A stretch of 64,000 nucleotides of DNA from Marinobacter sp. SS5-14b. GTDB taxonomy: Bacteria > Pseudomonadota > Gammaproteobacteria > Pseudomonadales > Oleiphilaceae. Both the position numbers and the translations under genes were made by a program. The notes beneath the pieces are model-generated. The model searched no databases. It was not told where the DNA came from and was given only the letters and a program-made list of their open reading frames with translations. The DNA is taken from the NCBI RefSeq assembly GCF_030541005.1, contig NZ_JASSVM010000006.1:124001-188000 (forward strand). The letters run 5' to 3'. How positions within the stretch are numbered: position 1 is the first letter of the stretch; each line of letters opens with the position of its first letter. Positions 43,043 through 52,171 of this stretch are shown in pieces.

Positions 43043-43239
43043 AGAGCCACACACAATTCAGTGGTTATCCGAGGGGTTGGTTCCGGAAACCCTGCGGACG
43101 GGGCCAGGCGGAGCCGGGCATTTGTCGTGCTGTCCTGCCTGTTGGCAGGTCATGTATTCCCTGAGGGGCGGTAGTATAAGGCTTGAGGCGGATTGACGCT
43201 ATGCCTCGAAGGCTACCGGGTTTTTGGCTTCTGTGGAGG

Positions 43240-43587
43240 TCAAAGGATTTCGCGGTGAACGTCGAGGATGGCGGCGTCGATGCGGTCCTGGATGTCTTTT
43301 TCGACCTGGTCGAGGCGCTGGGTGATTTGCTGGGCGCTGGCTCCGAGGGCGGCGATGGTCCAGGTGGCGCAGTCGAGGGCGTCGTGGTCGGCGGTTTCGC
43401 TGACGGCGAGGTCGGGTTCTTTGCCCCAGATGGCTTTCATGGCGGTGAAGGCTTTGCGTTTGGCCTTGAGGTCTTCGCAGGCGTAGAGCTGGAAGTGCAG
43501 GGTGAGGATGCCTACGTGGGGGGTGATATCCTGGTGCTGTTGTGGGGCTTTACCTTCTTTCAGCAGTTTTCTCAGGGCTTCTGACAT
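43240..43587 (-). CDS. DUF503-family protein
   Basis: 115 residues. The core HVGILTLHFQLYACEDLKAKR aligns with DUF503 proteins (a short beta-alpha-beta fold), with extra N- and C-terminal residues, the latter a coiled segment (QRLDQVEKDIQDRID). Function unknown. The ATG at 43587 gives this domain; the same frame stays open far upstream through hairpin copy 2 and into aidB, but that part is an out-of-frame shadow. No clear ribosome site is seen. Confidence 0.72.
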   Translation of the reverse strand: MSEALRKLLKEGKAPQQHQDITPHVGILTLHFQLYACEDLKAKRKAFTAMKAIWGKEPDLAVSETADHDALDCATWTIAALGASAQQITQRLDQVEKDIQDRIDAAILDVHREIL

Positions 43588-43611
43588 GTTTGGTCTGGCT
43601 CGTTTGGTGCA

Positions 43612-43722
43612 GGAAGCGGTGAGGGTGGGCTGTTCAAAACACGCTGTGGATACGTCCTTGTACGCTCTGCTCCGCCATCCATGGCTCCGCAAGGTTTTGA
43701 ACAGCCCACCCTCACCGCTTCC
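43612..43722 (+). repeat. variable-arm hairpin element, copy 2
   Basis: A perfect 29-bp inverted repeat (43612-43640 and 43694-43722) surrounds a 53-nt loop (43641-43693) that differs from copy 1 at one base (GGATAC for GAATAC). The arms share no sequence with copy 1 apart from the innermost AAAC/GTTT. It lies between aidB and the DUF503 gene. Confidence 0.9.
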
Positions 43723-43790
43723 CGAACGGTATACGGGGAGTCGCTTCAGCCGGTTGCCCTGGCTATCGGGACGGGCTGTCTGGGTTTTCC

Positions 43791-45497
43791 CTAGCCTACT
43801 ACAGGCGTTGCCCGTTTGATAATCGCTGTCGGGTTGGTGCCGGAGGGCAGGTTGCCGTAGTTCATGCCGCCGTTGTTTTGCAGGCGGGAGGCGCAGAAGG
43901 CGTCGGCGACGTCTTTGTCGCCAAAGCGCAGCAGCAGTGAACCCTGCATGGTCAGGGCCATGCGGTCGACCAGGTTGCGGGCGCGGTACTGGAAGTCGCT
44001 GATGTCGGCGAAGTCGTGCTGGAGTTGGGCCAGGAACTGGTCGAAGCGGCGGTCGGTGCCTTTGGCTTCGGCGGCTTCTTTGAAGAAGGCGTCGAGGGTT
44101 TCGGGTTCTTTCTGGATGGCGCGGAGGGTGTCGAGGCACTGGACGTTGCCGCTGCCTTCCCAGATGGCGTTGACGGGGGATTCCCGGAACAGGCGGGGCA
44201 TGATGCAGTCTTCCATCACGCCGCTGCCGCCGATGCATTCCATGGCTTCGTAGGCGTGGTTGGGGGTGCGTTTGCAGATCCAGTATTTGCCCACCGGTGT
44301 GGCCAGGCGGGCCAGCAGGCGTTCGTGTTTGTTGTCCTGGTTGTCCATGGCCCGGGCTACGCGCAGGGTGTAGGCGAGGGCGGCTTCGTTTTCGATGATC
44401 AGGTCGGCCAGGACGTTTTGCATCAGTGGCTGATCGCTGAGGGTTGCGCCGAAGGCGCTGCGGTTGTGGCAGTGGTGCGTAGCCTGGGCGACGGCCTGGC
44501 GCATGCCGGCGGCGCTGCCGATCATGCAGTCGAAGCGGGTCATGGCGACCATTTCGATGATAGTGGGTACGCCGCGGCCTTCTTCGCCCACCATCCAGGC
44601 CAGGGCGCCGCGGATTTCGACTTCGCTGGAGGCGTTGGCGACGTTGCCCATTTTGTTTTTGAGCTGCTGCACCTGCCAGGGGTTCTTGGTGCCGTCCGGG
44701 CGCCAGCGGGGCATCAGAAAGCACGACAGCCCGTTGGCGGTCTGGGCCAGTACCAGGAAGGCGTCGCACATGGGGGCGGAGACGAACCATTTGTGGCCGA
44801 CCAGTTCGTAAGCCTGGCCCGGGCCTTCCTGTCCGACCGCGTAGGCGCGGGTGGTGTTGGCGCGTACGTCGCTGCCACCCTGTTTTTCGGTCATGGCCAT
44901 GCCGATGGTGACGGCGCGTTTTTCGCTGTCCGGGACGTTACGGGCATCGTATTCGTTGGTCAGAATTTTCTGTTCCCAGATCGTCGCCAACTCCGGCTGG
45001 TTGCGAATGGATGGGACGGCGGCGAAGGTCATGGTGATCGGGCAGCAGTGGGCAGCCTCTACCTGGGAGTGCAGGTAGTATTTGGCCGCCCGGGCCACAT
45101 GGGCGCCCGGGCCGGGGTTGGTCCAGGGGGAGCTGTGCAGGCCGTTTTCCAGAGCGACGCCCATGAGTTCATGGTAGGCGGGATGGAAGCTGACTTCATC
45201 GATCCGGTGGCCGTAGCGGTCGTGGGTGCGGAAGCTGGGTTTGTTGGCGTTAGCCAGGTTGCCGAGTTCGATGGTTTCGGCTTTCCCGGCCCAGGCGCCG
45301 AACTGGCTCAGGTCGTGGTGGGCATGGCTGGCGCCTTCCCGGATTACGGCTTCCCGCAGCGCAGTGTCCTGTTCGTAGAGGTTGTAATTCTCCAGCGCTT
45401 TGGGCTGGTTGATGACCTCGTGGGTGGCGGACAGATACCGGTCTCGTTGGAGTGGTGCTCCGGTGTGATCGGTGGTGTTGCGCTGTGGGTTGTTCAT
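43791..45497 (-). CDS. aidB: AidB-type acyl-CoA dehydrogenase
   Basis: 568 residues that follow E. coli AidB closely along the length (for example ITMTFAAVP, GMAMTEKQGGSDVR and ETPVNxIWEGSGN-like ESPVNAIWEGSGN). AidB is an isovaleryl-CoA-dehydrogenase-like flavoprotein that binds DNA and protects against alkylation. Here it follows a TetR gene by 2 bp, with AAGGAG before the ATG at 45497, not an Ada site, so it may instead serve acyl-CoA metabolism. The extra 25 residues at the N-terminus relative to E. coli are of unknown role. Confidence 0.9.
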   Translation of the reverse strand: MNNPQRNTTDHTGAPLQRDRYLSATHEVINQPKALENYNLYEQDTALREAVIREGASHAHHDLSQFGAWAGKAETIELGNLANANKPSFRTHDRYGHRIDEVSFHPAYHELMGVALENGLHSSPWTNPGPGAHVARAAKYYLHSQVEAAHCCPITMTFAAVPSIRNQPELATIWEQKILTNEYDARNVPDSEKRAVTIGMAMTEKQGGSDVRANTTRAYAVGQEGPGQAYELVGHKWFVSAPMCDAFLVLAQTANGLSCFLMPRWRPDGTKNPWQVQQLKNKMGNVANASSEVEIRGALAWMVGEEGRGVPTIIEMVAMTRFDCMIGSAAGMRQAVAQATHHCHNRSAFGATLSDQPLMQNVLADLIIENEAALAYTLRVARAMDNQDNKHERLLARLATPVGKYWICKRTPNHAYEAMECIGGSGVMEDCIMPRLFRESPVNAIWEGSGNVQCLDTLRAIQKEPETLDAFFKEAAEAKGTDRRFDQFLAQLQHDFADISDFQYRARNLVDRMALTMQGSLLLRFGDKDVADAFCASRLQNNGGMNYGNLPSGTNPTAIIKRATPVVG

Positions 45498-45499
45498 GT

Positions 45500-46129
45500 C
45501 TAGCTCCTTGTGCCGGTCAACCCCCTCATGCAAAAGCTGACGATGGCGTTGATCAGTGCGTCCTGGTCGTTATTAGTAACCGGTGACGACGCATTTTGTG
45601 TTGGTGACAGCGGTCCTACTAAAGATTCTGAAATTGCGCCCACCAGGCAGGTGCTGCTTAGCCTGGCGTTCTGTTCGGGTATGCATCCTTCGGCGATGCC
45701 GTCCTGAATCGCCTGTTCAAACAGGTTGGCGTAGGCTTTCCGGTAGATCAGCCGCTCTTCTTCAACTTGTGGGTCAACGGGCTCGGCAATCAGTGCCCAG
45801 GCTTTCATCGGGCCTTTCAGTGCTCGCTGGGCAAATGTCCTCAGGGCGCTTTCGAGCCGGGTGACGGCGGTTCCTGGCACAGACAGTGCCTCTGCTACCT
45901 TGTCGACTTCGCGTTGGGTCGCCAGCCGGAAGATTTCGGCAAAAAGATCTTCACGGGATTCAAAATGGCGATAAATAGTGCCGGTTGCCACGCCTGCCAG
46001 GCCGGCGATTCGGCTGATTCTGGCACTTCGGAAGCCGCCCTCGGCCACGCATTGCCAGGTGCACTCGATGATGTTTTTGCGCGCTTCGGCTTTGCGCTGG
46101 CGCATCTTTTCAGTTTCGCGATAGGCCAT
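45500..46129 (-). CDS. TetR-family regulator of the aidB operon
   Basis: 209 residues: an N-terminal helix-turn-helix (about 30-60, ISRIAGLAGVATGTIYRHFESREDLF) and a C-terminal ligand domain. It is the first gene of a two-gene operon with aidB. The ATG at 46129 has AAGGAG five bases before it. An inverted repeat at 46149-46162 just upstream is its likely autoregulatory operator. A fatty acyl-CoA ligand is plausible from the context but not shown. Confidence 0.88.
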   Translation of the reverse strand: MAYRETEKMRQRKAEARKNIIECTWQCVAEGGFRSARISRIAGLAGVATGTIYRHFESREDLFAEIFRLATQREVDKVAEALSVPGTAVTRLESALRTFAQRALKGPMKAWALIAEPVDPQVEEERLIYRKAYANLFEQAIQDGIAEGCIPEQNARLSSTCLVGAISESLVGPLSPTQNASSPVTNNDQDALINAIVSFCMRGLTGTRS

Positions 46130-46148
46130 GCTGGCTCCTTGCAAGTAG

Positions 46149-46175
46149 TGAATCACTATTCATTCTTTGTGTCAA
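46149..46175 (-). promoter_or_regulatory. tetR-aidB promoter and operator
   Basis: A perfect -35 TTGACA lies on the minus strand at 46175-46170. The inverted repeat TGAAT-CACT-ATTCA (46149-46162) covers the expected -10 region, as expected for an autorepressing TetR protein. Confidence 0.55.
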
Positions 46176-46402
46176 TCATCAGGTGGTGTCGTGGCTTTGA
46201 TTATGTGCTTATAAAATCAAAGACTTAAAGTTGGATACAAAAAATTACAAAAAACAGGTTGTCAGGAAATAGCGCTCTCAACAAAACCGGATTATAAAGA
46301 CGCCAAGACGTGGCCAAAGGCGGCCATCGCTCGAGGCAAGGTGTAGCTGCCAAAGGCTTGCGAGGCACCTGGTGTACTGTTTTCGTTGATGGAGAAAAAG
46401 GC

Positions 46403-46624
46403 ATGAGTGAATTCGACGAAGGCAATCTGGAGCAAACCGGTAGTTGGGCCAGTGATGGCGACGATAACCATTCCATCGCCAGCCGTGCACGGGTTCGGGC
46501 CCAGTTGCAGGCGGATATGGAAGCTTTCCTGCAATGCGGTGGCAAAATCGAGGAAGTGGACACCACATTCCGTTCCGATACGCCGCGTAAGGTGGAAGTA
46601 GGTTTCAATAACCGTTCCATGTGA
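46403..46624 (+). CDS. SutA-like small acidic transcription regulator
   Basis: 73 residues: an acidic, disordered N-terminal third (MSEFDEGNLEQTG), a helix with the pattern RAQLQADMEAFLQCGGKI, and a basic tail ending FNNRSM. The helix-GGK-tail pattern resembles SutA of Pseudomonas aeruginosa, which binds RNA polymerase and acts in slow growth, though SutA is about 105 residues long. GGAG lies nine bases before the ATG. Homology is judged by eye only. Confidence 0.6.
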   Translation: MSEFDEGNLEQTGSWASDGDDNHSIASRARVRAQLQADMEAFLQCGGKIEEVDTTFRSDTPRKVEVGFNNRSM

Positions 46625-46636
46625 TTCCTTTCGAGT

Positions 46637-46669
46637 GCGGGCGGTTGCTGCCAGGCCGCCTGCATTTTG
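46637..46669 (+). terminator. probable terminator of the SutA-like gene
   Basis: An 8-bp stem GCGGGCGG / CCGCCTGC (one G-U pair), 11-nt loop, followed by ATTTTG, 13 bases after the stop codon. Confidence 0.5.
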
Positions 46670-46745
46670 TCATCTTGTTGTCACCGATCAATGGCAGACT
46701 CGGCTCAGGCCTGCAACAGGCGGCCTCTGGAGTGTATGATGTTAA

Positions 46746-47813
<1,068 letters not shown>

Positions 47814-47853
47814 AACGGGCGATAGCCTGTGCCTGAAATGGATACGGATAGTG

Positions 47854-49995
47854 ATGACAACTGAAACAGCAAAGAAGATCGTAAGCAGTGATCAGAGTGT
47901 GCCCGCACCGGTAGAGTTGCCGCCGGTGGGAGAGGAAATCAATCTGGATGCCAGTGAAAACTGGTTTAACCGGGAATTGAGCCAGCTCCAGTTCAACTAC
48001 CGGGTTCTGAAGCAGGCCCTCGACACCACGCACCCGTTGATCAACCGGCTGATCTTCTGCTGTATTTTCAGCAGCAACCTGGATGAGTTCTTTGAGATTC
48101 GGGTGGCCGGTCTGCGCCAGCAGATGAAATATGGTCGGGACACGGTTGGCGTGGACGGCATGCAGGCGGAGCAGGTGCTGGCGGAGATCAGCCGGGTTGC
48201 CCATGAATATATTCATGAGCAGTACGACATACTGAACAACGTGCTGATTCCGGAACTGGAACAGGAGAATATTCACTTTATCCGGCGCCGGGAGTGGACA
48301 CCGGCTCAGGCGGAGTGGGTGAGAAATTACTTCGAGGAAGAAATTCTGCCGGTGGTCAGCCCGATTGGGCTGGACCCATCACATCCGTTTCCCCGATTGG
48401 TCAACAAGAGCTTGAACTTCATCGTCGAGCTTGATGGCAAAGATGCGTTCGGCCGGGAAACCGGTATGGCGATTGTGCCTGCGCCGCGTTCCCTGCCGCG
48501 TCTGGTACGTTTGCCGGACGAAGTCTGCAGTGGCGGCGAAAACCTGGTGTTCCTGTCTTCAATGATTCACGCCCATGCCGATGAGTTGTTCCCGGGCATG
48601 GAAGTAAAAGGGTGTTACCAGTTCCGCCTGACGCGAAACGCTGACCTTGAGCTTGAAGATGATCTGGAAGATCTGGCGTCGGCGCTGCGGGGGGAGTTGC
48701 TGAGCCGTCGCTTTGGCGATGGCGTACGCCTGGAAGTGGCGGACAACTGCCCCGAAGAACTGGTGCAGTTCCTGCTGAGAGAATTCGGTCTGACGGAACG
48801 GGACCTGTACCAGGTGCATGGCCCGGTTAACCTGACCCGACTGTTGGCTGTCGGTGGTCTGGTGGACCGCCCGGACCTGACCTACACCAGCTTTTCACCG
48901 ACCATTCCGCGCCAGATTCGCAGCAAGGAATCGATGTTTGATGCCATACGCAAGCGCCCGATTCTGTTGCTGCATCCGTTCGAGAACTTCAGCCCGGTGG
49001 TGGATTTGCTGCGCCAGGCCGCGAAAGACCCTCACGTGCTGGCCATCCGGCAGACCTTGTATCGTGCCGGAGCGGACTCCGAAATCGTCGAAGCCCTGGC
49101 CGATGCCGCCCGTCGTGGCAAGGAAGTGACGGTGGTTATTGAACTGCGGGCGAGGTTCAGCGAGGCGGAAAACCTTGAGCTGGCAAGTCGGCTTCAGGAA
49201 GCCGGTGTCATCGTGGTTTATGGCGTGGTGGGGTACAAAACCCACGCCAAGATGATCCTTATTGTCCGTCGGGAAGAAGGTAAGTTACGCCGTTATGTGC
49301 ATCTGGGCACCGGTAACTACCACGCCGGCAACGCCCGGCTCTACACCGATTACAGCTTCCTGACCTGCGACGAATCCATTGGCGATGATGTCAACAAACT
49401 GTTCCAGCAGCTGACGGGCATGGGCAAGGCTCTGAAAATCAAGAAGCTGTTCCATGCGCCTTTCACCCTGCACAACCGCCTGATCAGCCTGATTGAGCGG
49501 GAGGCCAGCTTCGGTGACAAGGGCCGCATCATCTTCAAGTTCAACGCGCTGACCGAGGCGCAAATGATCAAAGCGCTGTACCGGGCGTCTCAGGCCGGGG
49601 TGAAGATTGACCTGATCATCCGCGGTATCTGCTGCCTGCGCCCGGAAGTACCGGGCCTGTCTGATAACATTCGGGTGCGTTCGATTATCGGCCGTTTTCT
49701 GGAGCACACCCGGGTTTACTATTTTGGCAACGATGGGCGCCCCGAGGTGTATTGTTCCAGTGCCGATGGCATGGAACGGAATCTGCTCAACCGGATAGAG
49801 ACAGCGTTTCCAATCGAAGAGCCGGCACTGATTGCCCGCCTCAGAGAAGATCTGGATACCTACCTGGCAGACAACTGCCAATCCTGGGTGTTGCAGCCTG
49901 ATGGCAGTTACATCCAGAATCAGCCCGCGGAAGGCGAGGAGCGCCTGGCGTCTCAGCTGGTTTTACTGGAACGGCTAACGGTTAAATCAAGTTGA
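47854..49995 (+). CDS. ppk1: polyphosphate kinase 1
   Basis: About 713 residues of the four-domain PPK1 family. The phospho-acceptor His is in HLGTGNYHAGNA (about 485); other motifs are SNLDEFFEIR (about 72) and AIRQTLYRAG (about 397). Makes polyphosphate from ATP. It starts at ATG 47854, or the GTG three bases earlier; the ribosome site is weak. It may be co-transcribed with hemB. A link to PhoBR by phosphate physiology is inferred. Confidence 0.95.
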   Translation: MTTETAKKIVSSDQSVPAPVELPPVGEEINLDASENWFNRELSQLQFNYRVLKQALDTTHPLINRLIFCCIFSSNLDEFFEIRVAGLRQQMKYGRDTVGVDGMQAEQVLAEISRVAHEYIHEQYDILNNVLIPELEQENIHFIRRREWTPAQAEWVRNYFEEEILPVVSPIGLDPSHPFPRLVNKSLNFIVELDGKDAFGRETGMAIVPAPRSLPRLVRLPDEVCSGGENLVFLSSMIHAHADELFPGMEVKGCYQFRLTRNADLELEDDLEDLASALRGELLSRRFGDGVRLEVADNCPEELVQFLLREFGLTERDLYQVHGPVNLTRLLAVGGLVDRPDLTYTSFSPTIPRQIRSKESMFDAIRKRPILLLHPFENFSPVVDLLRQAAKDPHVLAIRQTLYRAGADSEIVEALADAARRGKEVTVVIELRARFSEAENLELASRLQEAGVIVVYGVVGYKTHAKMILIVRREEGKLRRYVHLGTGNYHAGNARLYTDYSFLTCDESIGDDVNKLFQQLTGMGKALKIKKLFHAPFTLHNRLISLIEREASFGDKGRIIFKFNALTEAQMIKALYRASQAGVKIDLIIRGICCLRPEVPGLSDNIRVRSIIGRFLEHTRVYYFGNDGRPEVYCSSADGMERNLLNRIETAFPIEEPALIARLREDLDTYLADNCQSWVLQPDGSYIQNQPAEGEERLASQLVLLERLTVKSS

Positions 49996-50050
49996 TGGGC
50001 CGGGTGCCTACACAACAAAGTACACGAAATTTGCTGACAGGACTGGAACC

Positions 50051-51343
50051 TTGAAACTGAACAAATGGATGATTGCGGGTGCGGCGATTCTGGTGTTTGC
50101 CGGGGTGGCGCCATGGGGTGTGGGCTACGTTACCGAGCAACAATGGCTGCAGGCCACGGAAGAGGTAAACAGTACGCAGCCTTTCGTGCGGATGGAAACC
50201 GATCAGTACCAGCGTGGTGTTATGGGGTCCGAGGCTTCGGGAAGCCTCACAATTGTGGATCCCAAAACGGGGGACAGTCACCGTATTGATTTTCAGTTTA
50301 CCGTGTCGCACGGCGTGACCGGCAGTTTGCTGGATTTTCGTCCCAGCCAGGGCTGGCAACCGGAGGGGGCTGACTGGTTTCAGGACGCCGAGCCGAGCCT
50401 GACACTTGAAACCCGTCTTTGGGGCTCGGCTACCGTCGAGTTTCAGGCACCACCGATGGCACTTGAGCATCCGGACGGCGCGGAGTCAGTGAGAACCAGC
50501 GGCGGGCTTGCGAGAATCGATATTGGTAGCATGGGGGAACAGGCAGACATTTTGATGGTGTGGCCTGAACTGGTGCTGTCCGGCCCCCGAATGAATGTAA
50601 AAGTCGAAGGTTTTCACCTTGAGCAGAGCATGTCCTGGCTGGTGGGGGGTATATGGACCGGCTCGGGTGCCATGACTCTGGACTCCATTGCACTTGAAGG
50701 CGCAGCGGTGCCGGCGGTTCTGGTTGAGGGCGTTGCTCTGAACAGTGGTAGCGAAGCGACGGACGGTGAAGAGAAGCTCGACTCGAACGTTGTGCTTGAG
50801 CTTGAGTCAGTGCAGTTCGGGGACAAGGCCTACGGACCGCATCGACTTGAAGTGGCAATAGAGGGTGTTGATGTGGCGGGCTGGAACGACTTTAGCTCGG
50901 CAATGACCGACATGCAGATGATGGCAGTGACTGGCGGCGCAGATCCCCGGGCTGCGTTCGAGCAGCAGATGGCAGTAATGCAGCGTTTCAACGACTCCAT
51001 CCGTGGCCTGGCGGCGGCGGGTTTTTCGGTTGGTATTCGTGAGCTGAGCCTTGAAACAACGGAAGGTAAGGTTCGGGGCAGTCTGGATATTTCCCATCCT
51101 GAACTCTCTGAGGAGGAGCGGGAGAATATGCTGATGGTCATGCAGCAGCTGACCGGCACGCTGGATTTCAGCATGCCGCTGGCACTGGCGGAAACCTATC
51201 CGGTGGTGCAGATGCAGGTGTCACCGTTGATCAAGCAGGGGCTGTTGGTGCGCGAGGGTGACCAGTTGGTGATGAATGGCCGGATGGAAGATCTGGTTCT
51301 GGATGTTAATGGCGTCCAGATTCCTTTGCCGCCTCTGTTGTAG
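50051..51343 (+). CDS. YdgA-like DUF945 protein
   Basis: 430 residues: an N-terminal membrane or signal segment (about 5-25) followed by a periplasmic beta-rich domain of the DUF945 family (YdgA). Function unknown. It starts at TTG 50051, chosen because AGGA lies eight bases upstream and the N-terminus then has the usual Lys before the hydrophobic stretch. It follows ppk1 by 55 bp and converges with coaD at a bidirectional hairpin. Confidence 0.82.
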   Translation: MKLNKWMIAGAAILVFAGVAPWGVGYVTEQQWLQATEEVNSTQPFVRMETDQYQRGVMGSEASGSLTIVDPKTGDSHRIDFQFTVSHGVTGSLLDFRPSQGWQPEGADWFQDAEPSLTLETRLWGSATVEFQAPPMALEHPDGAESVRTSGGLARIDIGSMGEQADILMVWPELVLSGPRMNVKVEGFHLEQSMSWLVGGIWTGSGAMTLDSIALEGAAVPAVLVEGVALNSGSEATDGEEKLDSNVVLELESVQFGDKAYGPHRLEVAIEGVDVAGWNDFSSAMTDMQMMAVTGGADPRAAFEQQMAVMQRFNDSIRGLAAAGFSVGIRELSLETTEGKVRGSLDISHPELSEEERENMLMVMQQLTGTLDFSMPLALAETYPVVQMQVSPLIKQGLLVREGDQLVMNGRMEDLVLDVNGVQIPLPPLL

Positions 51344-51352
51344 TCTTCACAG

Positions 51353-51383
51353 AGCACCACCAGAGGCCTGGTGGTGCTTTTTC
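51353..51383. terminator. terminator between DUF945 and coaD
   Basis: An 11-bp perfect stem AGCACCACCAG / CTGGTGGTGCT with an AGGC loop followed by TTTTT on the + strand; it sits between two convergent genes. Confidence 0.85.
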
Positions 51384-51399
51384 CCTTCTGGCCTTTTCG

Positions 51400-51897
<498 letters not shown>

Positions 51898-51984
51898 TTA
51901 GTGGCCGGTAGCATAGCAGTATTGTTTTTTGTGCTGTAGTCCGGGGACTTTGGTAACGGCTACTTTTATCAGGAGTTAGTCGCA

Positions 51985-52088
51985 CGGGCCGGGGGTTGGC
52001 TTTCGGGAGACGCTACGAGCACTTCCCTGTGCGCTTCGTTCGGGCCGTCCATGGCCCTCAAGACTCCCGAAAGCCAACCCCCGGCCCG
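51985..52088 (+). repeat. variable-arm hairpin element, copy 3
   Basis: A perfect 25-bp inverted repeat (51985-52009 and 52064-52088) around a 54-nt loop starting ACGCTACGAGCAC. The loop is a diverged relative of copies 1 and 2: same start (ACGCT), TCC...TGT...CGCT blocks, and an inner stem GGGCC / GGCCC around GTCCAT where copy 1 has GCCAT / ATGGC. Arm sequences are unrelated to the other copies. Confidence 0.85.
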
Positions 52089-52171
52089 CGCTCTCGTGTT
52101 ATCTGCATACCTCCCCGACTGTATCTCTCTGGCCCTCTCTCGGTCACATCCTGCGAGTGTCACGACAAAGC

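Noticed and set aside
41191-43722. Hairpins as integron attC sites
   Set aside because: The innermost GTTT/AAAC of copies 1 and 2 recalls attC cores, but copies 3 and 4 lack it, the arms are perfectly paired without extrahelical bases, and no integrase is present.
43240-44790. A 516-codon open frame covering the DUF503 gene, hairpin copy 2 and half of aidB
   Set aside because: Its upstream part is an Arg/Pro-rich shadow of aidB in another frame with no ribosome site; only the last 115 codons match a known family.
44016-45503. A 495-codon frame opposite aidB
   Set aside because: Gly/Val-rich composition typical of a reverse-strand shadow, with no ribosome site.
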